Part shown: piece after piece, positions 43,077 through 52,759 of the stretch
Position numbering within the stretch: position 1 is the stretch's first letter
Layout: each line of letters opens with the position of its first letter
Assembly (NCBI GenBank): GCA_965248805.1
Contig: CBDFKJ010000004.1
Span: 62,001 to 126,000 of the forward strand
Direction: 5' to 3'
DNA from: CBDFKJ01 sp965248805
GTDB lineage: Bacteria > Pseudomonadota > Alphaproteobacteria > UBA6615
DNA: 64,000 nucleotides
Notes under the pieces: generated by a model
What the model was told of the DNA's origin: nothing
Databases searched by the model: none
What the model saw: the letters and a program-made list of their open reading frames with translations, nothing else
Translations under genes and position numbers: made by a program

Positions 43077-46000
43077 TTATTGGGTTGGCAAGCGGCGGTG
43101 ACGCACCTCGATAACCGGGAGTTCCCAAGTGGGGACGACGATCCGGTCTTGGTACTCCGGTCCGCAATCTTCCAGCCTGCGCGATACCATGCCTAGAACC
43201 CGGACTTCATCGATCAGTTGCAAGCTTGGCTGCTGCCAGGCCGCCGCAGTGGACTTCGAAAGACACCCAACTTGCACACCCTCGCAATCCAGCACGATGA
43301 CCTGACCGGCCTGGTCGCGTTTCAAGGTAACCGGATCACCGGCTTGCATGCGGGCCAGCGAGCGGTGTGCCCGGTGTCCTTGAGGTTTCCAACCCGCGAA
43401 GTCGATGAACAGATCACGCATCCCAAGCACCGAATAGCGGACATCGGCGAACTCGTCCGATAGGCGCTCGGCGACACCGATCTTTCGGCGACGCAAGCTC
43501 TTCAGATTTAGCTGCCGCGCAAAGGGCAGAGGGTCGTCTTGCCGGTCAATCAACGCGAGCGTCTTGCGTGCTCGCGTCATCGCCACGTAGTAGAGGCGAC
43601 GCTCCTCCTCGGAACGACCGTGCTGCTCCGTGGGCTGGGCGTCCGTCTCCTTCCACCCACCGCCGAGCACGGCGACATGGGCGAACTCCAATCCCTTCGC
43701 CGCGTGCACCGTGCCCACCAACACCCCGTCACCAACGACGTGTGAGCGATGATGGTCGGCAAAGCCCCGATGCAAGGCTTCCGTCATATCGACCACGGCG
43801 CAGGGTTCCGCTCCGAATTCTGCTTCAAGAGCTACCAACATGCGGCTCGCCATTCCCGTCCAGAATGAGCGCAAACCGCAGATATCTGCGAGTCGTCCAC
43901 GCAGTTCGGGTATGGAGATGTCCGAGGACTCGTTCTCGTTTAGATGAGTAAGAAGGCGATTGAATTCTCGGATACGAACGAGCGGCGGCAATCCGCCTTG
44001 AAGAGCCCTGCGGATCGGCACGCCCTCGCGCTCGAGGAGCGCACGCACGCCAGACAGTTGATCATGCGTCCGAGAGAGGATGGCGAAGTCGTGCCAGTCT
44101 GGCGCCTGATCGAGCGATCTCAGACGCTCGACCTCCGCCAACACCGCAGCCGCTTGCGCCTCGCCGCTCTCCACCTCCAGCAGCGAGACGTGTCCCCGTG
44201 CGACGGGATCAAGCGCCTCCCACTTACCGCCGGCAGGATCGCTCGAGCGGTTCGCGTTCACCCGAATCGAATGCTCTCCCTTCATCCGGTCCCGGTTGTG
44301 ACGGATCAAGGCGTTGGAAGCATCGATGATGTGCCGCGTCGACCGGTAATTCTCGACGAGGTAGTGTCGCTCGGCGCTGAACTCTTCCTCGAACTGTCGC
44401 AGAAATCGGACGTTCGCGTCGCGCCACTCGTAGATGCTCTGGTCATCGTCGCCGACGGCCAGGATTGTCGCGCATCGGTCGCGATCTTTGTCCTCGTCCG
44501 CCCGCCGCGCGATATGGGTGATCAGCTCGTATTGGCGGGCGTCGATGTCCTGATACTCATCCACAAGCACGTACTCGAAGCCGGAGAGCAGCCGGTCTCG
44601 AAGCTCGTCCGGCTCCATTCCCACCACCTGCTCTTCGCCCCGCAGCCGGCGGTTTGCCTCGTCGATAATGCCGTCGAAGTCGATTTGCTCTTGGACCGCC
44701 GCCTCGACCCGGGCCGCCATGGACCGCTCGGTCAGCCGCAAGGCGAGAGAGTGATAGGTGTGCACGGCGACCTGGCGTGCCAGATCACCGACGAGCTCCC
44801 TGAGCCGCACCCTCAACTGGTGCATGGCGGAGCGGTTGAAGCAGACGACCAGGATGCGTTCCGGACGGATGCGCTCGACCCTCAGCAGATAGGCGCAGCG
44901 ATGGACCACGACGCGCGTCTTTCCGGCCCCGGGGCCCGCCAGCACCAGAAGATTACGCTCCTTCGGCGCGGTGACGATCCGCTCCTGGGCATCGTTGCGC
45001 AGGCTTTCGACGATCGCCGCATAGCTCTCTCGCGAGGTGGCCCGCTCAAGCGTCTTCGGGTCGTCCCCGAAATAGTGCCGAGTGAACTCGGGGGCGGGCA
45101 GACTGAAGTAGCTCTGCACGTAGCGGCGACCGCCGTCGAGTCCCGCCTGCGCTTCCTCCACGTAACGTCCGATCGCGTGGATCTGGCACACGCGCTGATC
45201 GTAGTGGTCCTGGAGGGGACGGTAGTGACGGCCGGAATAGCGTTTCCCCTTCGCCTCTTCCGGGAACCGGATGGTCATCGCCTGGCGGAATATCGAGAGG
45301 CCTTTCTGGAGCTTGATGACGTCGTGCTCATCCAGGAACAGGAGCGTCTTCTCGATGGCGTCGAACGGGTCTCCAATCCGATGAGCCAGTCCAAGCTGCC
45401 CCTCGATGCCGCGACGGAGATCCTCGAGAGAAAACAGCACGAGCTGTTCACCAGTCAGGCCCTGTCGCTCGGCAATGGCGAGAAGAGCGTCGAGCACCGT
45501 CCGGCTCACCCAGACTCGTAGGTCCAATTGTTCCTGAATACCGGCCCAGTCGGCTTGGAGTCCCACACGCAAGCCGTGCCGCCCGCCGCTCCCAAGCGTG
45601 ATGAGCGCCCGTTGTCCGAAGCCCGGTCGCGCCCAACCCGCAAATAGCTTGAGCGCGCTGTCCCGGGTCACCTGCACTTCCTCGGCTCGGAGGCGCTCCT
45701 GCAAGTGGGTAATGGAGAGTTGCACGTTGTCGCCGGGCGTCACGTCCGGATATTCCTCGCGCAGAAGGTCGACCGTCGTCTTTTCGACGCCCGTGATCGC
45801 CGTCAGCCGATCGAGAGATCGGCTCGTCGTCTTGTGACGTACCCACGCCGTGAAGTAGAGCCCGCTCTCCAGCAGTCCCGCGCGCGTCATCTCGTCGAGG
45901 GTGCGGAGGATCTCCCGTGTCGCGGTGCGGTCCCAGCCCGCTGAATCTTCGCCGACGCGGGACTTGAGGGATCGAAACGCGGGCAGGTGAGCGAGCTGGT

Positions 46001-48335
46001 CCGCGTCAATCCCTTCTCGGAGATCCGCCTCTTGCAGCTCACCGAGCACCTCCAGCCACCGGCGCTTTACGTGATCCGCGAGATCAAGCCCCTCCATTTT
46101 CTTATTCGCGGTCTCGAGGTCGGGCACCGCCGGTACGCCCTGGAAGACGCGGGTCCGGTTTTCGTCGCGCAGCACGAAGCCGGCGCGCTCCAACCACGAG
46201 ACGGCCGTTCTGATCTTTGTATTCGCTGACGGCTCACGCTCGTCGAACGATACCTCGGTATCCGGTACCCGCAGGATTTCGCCCGGCGAAAGCACGATCT
46301 CCTCGGCGTCCCGACGCCGTGCCCGGCGAATCGCTCGGAGAATCTGGGACATGTCCCGTTGGGTGAGACAACTGCGGGAGGCCAAGTCGAATTGGTCCTC
46401 GAGGTCGCCCTTCGCAAAGAGCAGGACGCAGTGTGCGGGCTCCCCGTCTCGGCCGGCCCGCCCGGCTTCCTGAAGATAGTTCTCCAGGGACCCCGGAACA
46501 TCGGCATGCACGACAAGCCGCACGTTTTCCTTGTCGATGCCCATGCCGAAGGCGTTGGTCGCGACGATGACCAAGACCTCGCTGGAAATGAACGCATCCT
46601 GGACCCGCTTCTTGTCGGGCGGATCGAGGCCGGCATGGAAGTGCTCCGCATTCCATCCCCGCGCCTTCAATGCCTCCGAGAGCTCCTCGGTCCGTTTGCG
46701 CCTGCCGGCGAAGATGATTGCAGCGCCTCGCGGCGCTTTAGCCGATGGATCCCCGATGTGCTCTGAAAGCAACTCAAGGATACGAGCCACCTTTTGCGGG
46801 ATGGGCACCTCCTCGACCGAGTAGCGCAGGTTCTCCCGGTCAACCCTGTCGGTCGCAAGCACCTCCATCTCTTGGCCGAGCGCTTCACGGAAATGCGCGA
46901 CGATTTCCTCGCGTACGTCGAGCTTCGCGGTAGCGGTGAAGCACGCCACCGGCGCGGGATCGATCCCTTCCCTCGCAGAGAACTCTCGGATGAAGCGGGC
47001 CGCGTACAGGTAGTCCGGACGGAAGTCGTGCCCCCATTTCGAGATGCAGTGGGCCTCGTCGAACACCCAGGTGGCGATCTCACGCTGGCGTATGGTTGTT
47101 GTGAAGGAACGGGTTCGCAGTTGTTCGGGCGAGACATAAAGAAGCGCGAAGCGCCCGAGCCCTATTCCTTCGAGCACATCGTGGCGCTCGGGCATGGTGA
47201 GAAGACCGTTCAACGCGGCCGCGAGGCTCCCGGTCTCGGTCTTGCGGTTGAGATTCTCCACCTGATCCTTCATCAGCGCCTGGAGCGGAGAGATGACGAC
47301 GGTAAGCGCACCGGTCCGCTCGTTGTGAACAATGGCGGGTAGCTGGAAGCAAAGCGACTTGCCGCCGCCTGTCGGCAGGATCGCTAAAAGCGGCCGCCGC
47401 TCGATGCCCCTGGTGACGATCCGCTCCTGGAGACTCTCTCCGTCGCTCGCCGCCGGGGTAGGACGAAAGTCATGGAACCCGAAGTACGACTCCAGTTTGC
47501 CGCGCGGGTCGTGATGGACGGAGCAGTACGCGCACTTCGGGTCGTCGCACCGAACGCTTCGGACCGCGTGCAAAAACCGGGGGGCGGCCGGGAAGGAGCG
47601 GTGCACCCAACGTGGCAGGACGGACTCCGTCCCCGCCACCGTAAGCCAGGCGAGAGAATAAGCGGCGGCCGGCCGGGTCATCGGGTCTTCCAAGAGGGAC
47701 GGAAGCTCGCGGCGGATCGCGGCGGGACATGCCTTGTCGCGGGCGTAATGCTCGAACCCGCGGAGAACGCGATCACGCAACAGTGTCTGGGCGCCGAGAG
47801 CTTCGAGAAAGTTGCCGGTGCCCGTTAGATTGAGCGGCGAGACACCCCCTGAGGCATCGGCATCGTCGAAGCAGCTGCGATAGATGGACACGAGGCCGGG
47901 CTGCGTGCGCTCCCGGTTCTCAAGGATGTTCCAACAGTCCTCGAGCAGTTGCAGGGAGAGCCGGCAGTCCGCAACAGGATCGCTTCGCTCAGTGCCGACA
48001 AGCTTGTAATCCTTCACCAAGCGATGATAGGGCCGCTGCGGACGCGAGAGGGGCGCCAAGTAGAGGGTGTCTATGACAGGCAGGTTGAGGAGCGCGGACC
48101 CCGGCAAGTGGGCTTCGATGAAACGTCTGTCGTGAGCGACGATGTTGTGACCCACAACGAAATCGAGCCCGTCCGCGAACGCGCTGAGCCTTTGGACCGC
48201 ATCACTTGACGATGCGGCATCGCGAACCCGCAGCTCGCCGCCTCCACGTAGCGCACCGACGTCCCGGATTCGGCCGTCAGCGCCCACCTCGAGATCCAGT
48301 GCGAGGCATCGTTCGATGAAATCCGTGAACGACAC
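43077..48335 (-). CDS. Giant fusion helicase: DEDD exonuclease + RecQ (SF2) + UvrD-like (SF1)
   Basis: 1752 aa in one uninterrupted frame. Residues 1-135 form a DnaQ-like exonuclease (D14-x-E16, HN at 63-64 with D69, D119/D123). Residues 260-275 hold a CxxxxCxxCxxH zinc-like cluster. RecQ core: PTGGGKS (321-327), DEAHC (426-430), ATAKL, and the C-terminal motif with YLQEAGRAGRDGEP (620-633). Residues 670-1080 are less conserved. SF1 UvrD core: LAGPGAGKTR (1132-1141), VLVDEYQDID (1256-1265), AVGDDDQSIYEW (1293-1304), GTVHAAKGLE (1541-1550) and YYVAMTRARKTL (1582-1593). The C-terminal about 100 residues may be a beta-rich substrate-binding domain. It joins two opposite-type helicase motors to a nuclease. 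A repair or defence role is inferred. Confidence 0.9.
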   Translation of the reverse strand: MSFTDFIERCLALDLEVGADGRIRDVGALRGGGELRVRDAASSSDAVQRLSAFADGLDFVVGHNIVAHDRRFIEAHLPGSALLNLPVIDTLYLAPLSRPQRPYHRLVKDYKLVGTERSDPVADCRLSLQLLEDCWNILENRERTQPGLVSIYRSCFDDADASGGVSPLNLTGTGNFLEALGAQTLLRDRVLRGFEHYARDKACPAAIRRELPSLLEDPMTRPAAAYSLAWLTVAGTESVLPRWVHRSFPAAPRFLHAVRSVRCDDPKCAYCSVHHDPRGKLESYFGFHDFRPTPAASDGESLQERIVTRGIERRPLLAILPTGGGKSLCFQLPAIVHNERTGALTVVISPLQALMKDQVENLNRKTETGSLAAALNGLLTMPERHDVLEGIGLGRFALLYVSPEQLRTRSFTTTIRQREIATWVFDEAHCISKWGHDFRPDYLYAARFIREFSAREGIDPAPVACFTATAKLDVREEIVAHFREALGQEMEVLATDRVDRENLRYSVEEVPIPQKVARILELLSEHIGDPSAKAPRGAAIIFAGRRKRTEELSEALKARGWNAEHFHAGLDPPDKKRVQDAFISSEVLVIVATNAFGMGIDKENVRLVVHADVPGSLENYLQEAGRAGRDGEPAHCVLLFAKGDLEDQFDLASRSCLTQRDMSQILRAIRRARRRDAEEIVLSPGEILRVPDTEVSFDEREPSANTKIRTAVSWLERAGFVLRDENRTRVFQGVPAVPDLETANKKMEGLDLADHVKRRWLEVLGELQEADLREGIDADQLAHLPAFRSLKSRVGEDSAGWDRTATREILRTLDEMTRAGLLESGLYFTAWVRHKTTSRSLDRLTAITGVEKTTVDLLREEYPDVTPGDNVQLSITHLQERLRAEEVQVTRDSALKLFAGWARPGFGQRALITLGSGGRHGLRVGLQADWAGIQEQLDLRVWVSRTVLDALLAIAERQGLTGEQLVLFSLEDLRRGIEGQLGLAHRIGDPFDAIEKTLLFLDEHDVIKLQKGLSIFRQAMTIRFPEEAKGKRYSGRHYRPLQDHYDQRVCQIHAIGRYVEEAQAGLDGGRRYVQSYFSLPAPEFTRHYFGDDPKTLERATSRESYAAIVESLRNDAQERIVTAPKERNLLVLAGPGAGKTRVVVHRCAYLLRVERIRPERILVVCFNRSAMHQLRVRLRELVGDLARQVAVHTYHSLALRLTERSMAARVEAAVQEQIDFDGIIDEANRRLRGEEQVVGMEPDELRDRLLSGFEYVLVDEYQDIDARQYELITHIARRADEDKDRDRCATILAVGDDDQSIYEWRDANVRFLRQFEEEFSAERHYLVENYRSTRHIIDASNALIRHNRDRMKGEHSIRVNANRSSDPAGGKWEALDPVARGHVSLLEVESGEAQAAAVLAEVERLRSLDQAPDWHDFAILSRTHDQLSGVRALLEREGVPIRRALQGGLPPLVRIREFNRLLTHLNENESSDISIPELRGRLADICGLRSFWTGMASRMLVALEAEFGAEPCAVVDMTEALHRGFADHHRSHVVGDGVLVGTVHAAKGLEFAHVAVLGGGWKETDAQPTEQHGRSEEERRLYYVAMTRARKTLALIDRQDDPLPFARQLNLKSLRRRKIGVAERLSDEFADVRYSVLGMRDLFIDFAGWKPQGHRAHRSLARMQAGDPVTLKRDQAGQVIVLDCEGVQVGCLSKSTAAAWQQPSLQLIDEVRVLGMVSRRLEDCGPEYQDRIVVPTWELPVIEVRHRRLPTQ

Positions 48336-48618
48336 GATTTATCCGACCATTTTCGAGACGCTCATCCAGACAAATTACTTTGATCGCAAGGGGATGTAAT
48401 CCAGGACCCTGGCGATCTACTCGCGGACGCTCAAGCGAGATGCGGTGGCTGTATCGCCACGGCCAGCCCGAACTGCACGCCCGGCTGGATTGCATTGACG
48501 CGGCGCTGACAAGCAAACGCCTGGACATGCACGGCGGGGTACGACTTCAATGTCTTATCTCCAGCCGTATACTCTCATACAGTCCCATTACGAAGCTGCT
48601 TGTTGGGCGCAAAGAGCA
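48336..48618. other. Region with a possible phage-protein remnant
   Basis: Before the SEC-C gene, one plus-strand frame reads EMRWLYRHGQPELHARLDCI and AALTSKRLDMHGG (about 48437-48537), a pattern I associate with small phage proteins. It lacks a good start and end. No other feature is supported. Confidence 0.3.
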
Positions 48619-49689
48619 ATGCCTCCCAAAGTTGGTCGAAATGAACCCTGCCCTTGCGGTTCTGGCAAAAAATACAAACGTTGCTGTTTGAGCCAAGAGC
48701 AGCGGATGAGCAAATGGGACTTCGCCAGAGAGTACAACAAAGCGTTTTCGAACAATGAGTGCTTAGTACCCGAACCCCTGAAGCACGAGTGCGACAAGAG
48801 TATCGCCAAGGCTCACACTGTTCCGAAGAATTGCCTTAACAGGATTGCTCGCAATGGTCACGTATGTTCGTTCCTAACCACACCGGAAATTCACCCCCGA
48901 CTGGCGCCCGCAACTGGTCTCCTGCAGCCGCACCGGGCGGGCGTCAAAAAGGCATCCACGTTCTCCGGTTTTTGTCCAAAACACGACAACGAATTATTCG
49001 CACCGTTGGAGAAGTCGCAGTTCTGCGCTACCCCAGAACAGTGCTTTCTGCTCGCGTATCGAGCCTTTGCTCGAGACTACTACGTGAAGCGGGTCGCAGC
49101 AGCCAATGTTAGGTTGTTACGCGAAGCTGCTATGGGGCAACCGCTTCGTGAGCAAATCCTGGTTCACAAACTCTCGACCGGTTTCATTGCCGGCGCACAT
49201 GACAATGAAGTACAAAAGGCGAGATACGACGAGGTCCTCGAGACGCGCCAATTCCACCGTGTACGGGCGTATGTTGTAGAGTTCTGTCGGCCACCTCCTG
49301 TTATGTGCGCAGCCGCCATAAACCCGACACAGGACTTCGAGGGGAGGGCGCTCCAAGATCTGGGCAATCTAGATCGTGTCCCTGACCTGCTCTCTTTCAC
49401 CTCGTTCAGTGAATGGACGACTGGCATAGTCGCGCTCACTTGGTTGAAGGACAGTGACAAGACATGCTTACCCATGGTCGAGACCTTGATTTCGTTGTCG
49501 GACGACGACCTCACGTCGGCACTGTTGCGCTTGTTCTTCTCCACGTGCGAGAACATCCACATGGCTCCAGATTGGTGGAAAAATCTCACCCCCGCGCCCA
49601 AGCGAGCCCTCGTCCACCGTTTGTCCTGTGCTTCGGACCCTGCACAACCCCCAAACGAGCGCGCATTGGTAGACGATGGGATGGTCTTA

Positions 49690-50637
49690 GAGCGGTTCCG
49701 GAAAGTTTTTGAGTCGTCGGAATCGGTTGTGTTTTATTGTCTGTCACCTGTCCAACTGCTTTGGGGTGCCCGATGTGGAAGCCTGAACACCGCGCGGCCG
49801 CCGACCGTGGCCGGCTTCGCTATCCGAGTGATCTGACCGACGCCGAATGGGCGCTGATCGAGCCGCTGATCCCACCGGCGAAGCACGGTGGGCGTAAGCG
49901 GACGGTCGATGTCCGCGAAGTCCTGAACGGCATCTTCTACGTGCTGTCGACCGGCTGCCAGTGGACCGCGCTGCCCAAGGACCTGCCGCCGAAGAGCACG
50001 GTGTACGACTACTTCGACCTGTGGGAATGGGACGGCACCCTGGCTCGCATCCATCATGAGCTCTACGTGGCGGTGCGCGAGCGCGCGGGCCGCGAAGCCA
50101 GTCCGAGCGCGGCCATCATCGACAGCCAGAGCGCCAAAGCGGCGCAAAAAGGGGGGCGTCGATCGATCCGCAGGGCTTCGACGCGGGCAAGAAGCTCACC
50201 GGCCGCAAGCGGCACATCCTGGTCGATACGCTCGGCCTGATGCTGGGCCTCGTCGTGCATCCCGGCAACGTGCAGGACCGCGATGGCGCGGCCACACTGC
50301 TGCGCCGGACACGCCGGCTGTTTCCGTTCATCGAGGTGATCTACGCCGACGGCGGCTACCAGGGACCAAAGATGGCTGCCGTGGTGGCGAAGACCGGCGC
50401 CTGGCGGCTGGAGATCGTCAAGCGCAACAGCGTGCCGCGCTTCGAGGTGCTGCCGAAGCGCTGGATCGTCGAGCGCACCTTCGCCTGGATCGTCCGTTGC
50501 CGCCGGCTGGCGCGCGACTTCGAACGCCACGTCCGTTCTGTCGTCGCTTTCATCCACCTCGCCATGATCCGCATCATGCTGCGACGCTTGACCCGGCCAA
50601 GCCCTTGCTCGTGAATCTCTACTTCCCGGAACGGCTC
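49690..50637 (+). mobile_element. IS5-family (IS1031/IS427-like) insertion sequence with frameshifted transposase
   Basis: Ends GAGCGGTTCCGGAAAGT and, inverted, GAGCCGTTCCGGGAAGT, with TTA on both sides (49687-49689, 50638-50640). It is 948 bp. The transposase starts at about 49773 (WKPEHRAAADRGRLRYPSDL) and passes from one frame to another at AAAAAGGGGGG (about 50145-50155). Confidence 0.88.
49773..50614 (+). CDS. IS5-family transposase, probably made by -1 frameshifting
   Basis: Part one (LTDAEWALIEPLIPPAKHGG, LNGIFYVLSTGCQWTALPKD, AAIIDSQSAKAAQKGG) and part two (ASIDPQGFDAGKKLTGRKRH, IYADGGYQGPKM, KRWIVERTFAWIVRCRRLAR) are complete but lie in frames offset by -1. The change occurs at A-AAA-AGG-GGG, a plausible slippery site; programmed frameshifting at such A/G runs is known in several IS5-group elements. 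A simple one-base mutation is the alternative. Confidence 0.75.
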
Positions 50638-50792
50638 TTAGACCGTTGGCCGGTCCATCGTCGATACCCGATTCAATTGCCAGATTGAGCTGCCGTGTTC
50701 GGACGCAGAGTGCCGAAGATCGTGGGGGGATTCGGCGGACCCGTCGCCTCTAGGAGACACCGAGACCCCGGCCGACCCAATTCAACGTCAGT

Positions 50793-51702
50793 TCACAACC
50801 TCCTTTCGTATTTCTGGCCTAGTTGTTCGCGCATTCCAATGGGGAAATCCCACGCCCGCTTGACTATGTCATCACCGTTGCGCAGCTCTTTGACATTGAT
50901 CGTTTCCAACGGAAATCCGTTGCTCAGAAGCAATGCATACGAATTGATGTCGCGCGAGTCCAAGACCTCCAAGACCTTCTGCCGTTCTGAAGCGGGAATA
51001 ACGCACTGCCACAAATAGTCCCGTTGTTCATGGTCAACGTCAGCGAAAACTTCATCGTAATTGCAGCAATACCACTGCCTTGCTTCTTCACCGTCCTGTG
51101 CCCAACGATGTACTAAGGCCATCGTGTATTCGGTCTGTTGAGCGCGGTGCCGGGGGTCACTATGAACGTTTGGACCGAAACTCACAATCTGAGGCTTGTC
51201 CGTCTGCCCTTCCCTGCAACTAGACCCCCAATACACGAGAATTGCCACCTCCTTTGCGTCTGTCTGCGGAGCCTTAAAGGCAAAGTAGGCGGCAGTGTAT
51301 GGAGAGCTGGTCCAATCAAGCAGGGGAGAGGGGAACCCATGATGTCGGAGGTAAATGAGATATTCGTACTCAGGGTGCGGCATCGTTTTTGGCTTAGAGA
51401 ATTTTGTCCCCCAGTCGTCAACCTCTTGTTGATCCGGGATTTTCCAGGGCGGACGCTCCTTCATAAGCTCCACAAATCTGAGGTTCGGCCTTTTTGACTA
51501 AATCAAAGTACGACACCAGGCTCTGCTGGCCGCAGAGTTTTCGATCAAGGGTCGTACTTAGAGTCCAACATCTGCTCGAGTGTCCGCGATAAAGAAGTTC
51601 TGAGATATCTATAACACTTTTATTTTGGTTGTGATGTTCTTTGATCTTGCGCAAACAGTCTTCGACTTTCTCCCATGTCTTGCAGTCCTTTACCTCCATC
51701 AT
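50793..51702 (-). pseudogene. FRG-domain protein with a single frameshift
   Basis: The 5-prime part (from ATG 51702) has ELLYRGHSSRCWTLSTTLDR, the FRG motif. It runs to about 51475, where the frame shifts; homology continues in the other frame with ELMKERPPWKIPDQQEVDDW, YEYLIYLRHHGFPSPLLDWT and SSPYTAAYFAFKAPQTDAKE, ending at 50793. These are the C-terminal FRG blocks. A one-base deletion near TGTGGAGCTT is enough to explain it. FRG proteins often occur in mobile or defence regions; the activity is unknown. Confidence 0.75.
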
Positions 51703-51747
51703 TGCAAAATACCGTTTCTTTCACACCAACGTCCGTGCGGTCCACAC

Positions 51748-51889
51748 CACCTCGCCGGCCACTACGGCATCGTCGGGCCACGGGACGTCCGGCCAGTCGG
51801 GTGAATCGCTGTCGCTCACCAGCAGCCAGCCGCCGTCATCCCTTTTGCCCATCCGCTTGACGACAAGACCGTCCGGTGTCGTGATCACA
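51748..51889 (-). repeat. Partial duplicate of the repressor 3-prime end (copy A)
   Basis: About 142 bp that match 52788-52928 almost perfectly, encoding TTPDGLVVKRMGKRDDGGWL and PDWPDVPWPDDAVVAGEV. It is part of the C-terminal S24 peptidase domain of the prophage repressor. A 62-codon ORF (51721-51909) covers it but ends in unrelated residues, so it is unlikely to work as a repressor. Confidence 0.85.
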
Positions 51890-51910
51890 GTGATGACGAC
51901 TTGGTCCACG

Positions 51911-52105
51911 TCAACGCCGGGTCGCCCATACGATTAGGATGATCCAGGGGGCGAGCGTCCAACCGAGCAAGATGTTCAGCAACCAAATTACCCTGCTGTG
52001 CGGGTGATGCCGCTTGCTTGCGACAATCGCCGGCAGCAAGTACACGGCCAGTACCAAGCTCAGTACCAAGGTCAGTACGATGATTTGCCCAATGTCGTCG
52101 CTCAT
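51911..52105 (-). CDS. Superinfection immunity (Imm)-family membrane protein
   Basis: A 64-aa protein from ATG 52105 with two membrane helices (IIVLTLVLSLVLAVYLLPAI, VIWLLNILLGWTLAPWIILI) and a short basic loop (SKRHHPHSR) between them. The spacing and NILLGWT motif fit the superinfection-immunity family related to T4 Imm, which blocks DNA entry of competing phages. Its ATG overlaps the stop codon of repressor-tail copy B, so it would be translationally coupled to a repressor. Confidence 0.8.
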   Translation of the reverse strand: MSDDIGQIIVLTLVLSLVLAVYLLPAIVASKRHHPHSRVIWLLNILLGWTLAPWIILIVWATRR

Positions 52106-52184
52106 GGAAACTCCCGCGCCATCCACTTGACCTCGCCGGCCACGACCGCGCCGTCGGGCCACGGCATGTCCGGCCAGTCGGGCG
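52106..52184 (-). repeat. Partial duplicate of the repressor 3-prime end (copy B)
   Basis: About 79 bp similar to 52763-52841 (roughly 90 percent by eye), encoding the last residues VVAGEVKWMAREFP with their stop. Copy B is more diverged than copy A and stops upstream at the DoxX side without the rest of the peptidase domain. Confidence 0.8.
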
Positions 52185-52272
52185 CCCGGTTTGCGCGTTC
52201 CGGGTTTCTCCGCCTTTCTTGAGCGGTGTTGGTAGCGCATCGGATGCACTACCGGTCCCCGAAGTGCGTTGA

Positions 52273-52713
52273 CTAGCGGGTAGTGGAAGACCGTGTAGAA
52301 GCCGCGGGAAGGAATATGGCGGCGCGTTGAACGGCGCGCGAGAAGTCACCCAGGCGCAGGTAGGCGATCGCAAGCGAGATCACCAACAACACTAACGCGC
52401 CAATCATGGCACTGATCGGGTCGTGCAGGGCGTGGGTCACCAGCGCCCCGAACATGATAGTGGCGAGCCCGAGCGCGGCCAGGGTCGCGATCGGAGGGAT
52501 CAGGAGTCCAATCGCGGCGACACACTCGCTCAGGCCTACGAAGCGCATGAACCAGGTTGGCAAGCCCCAGCCGGCGAACGCCTGAGCCATTGGCTCTGCA
52601 CCCGTGGCCTTCGTGAAGCCGGCGCCGGCAAATGCTAGCGCGGCGATGATGGTCAGCACCCACACACCAATGCGCCGGCCGCGGCCCGGCTGTGTCAAGT
52701 CAGCACTCGTCAT
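52273..52713 (-). CDS. DoxX-family membrane protein
   Basis: A 146-aa protein with four membrane helices (GVWVLTIIAALAFAGAGFTK, FVGLSECVAAIGLLIPPIAT, LAALGLATIMFGALVTHALH, MIGALVLLVISLAIAYL). The GAGFTKATG motif after the first helix and GLSECVAAIGLL are typical of DoxX. It lies directly downstream (46 bp) of the prophage repressor and between two copies of the repressor 3-prime end. It may be a lysogeny-expressed moron gene. Confidence 0.85.
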   Translation of the reverse strand: MTSADLTQPGRGRRIGVWVLTIIAALAFAGAGFTKATGAEPMAQAFAGWGLPTWFMRFVGLSECVAAIGLLIPPIATLAALGLATIMFGALVTHALHDPISAMIGALVLLVISLAIAYLRLGDFSRAVQRAAIFLPAASTRSSTTR

Positions 52714-52759
52714 GGCGAACCCCCAAGTCCTTGTTGAAATACGGTGGTTCTGGTCCCGC

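Larger units (their letters stand above)
48619..50688 (+). pseudogene. SEC-C zinc-motif protein interrupted by an IS5-type element
   Basis: From ATG 48619 (MPPKVGRNEPCPCGSGKKYK) the protein starts with a SEC-C motif (CPCGSGKKYKRCC), followed by about 340 residues with Cys/His pairs (CDKSIAKAHTVPKNCLNRIA, GFCPKHDNELFAPLE) of an unknown family. At 49690 an IS enters. Removing the IS and one TTA copy joins GMVL to DRWPVHRRYPIQLPD and a stop at 50686-50688, so only the last 15 residues were displaced. As it stands the protein would end with IS-derived residues. SEC-C proteins of this size are frequent in mobile and defence-rich regions; the function is unknown. Confidence 0.7.

Noticed and set aside
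43944..45521. 525-codon plus-strand ORF opposite the fusion helicase
   Set aside because: It lies fully antisense to conserved helicase motifs and has no recognisable domain; it is a shadow of the real gene.
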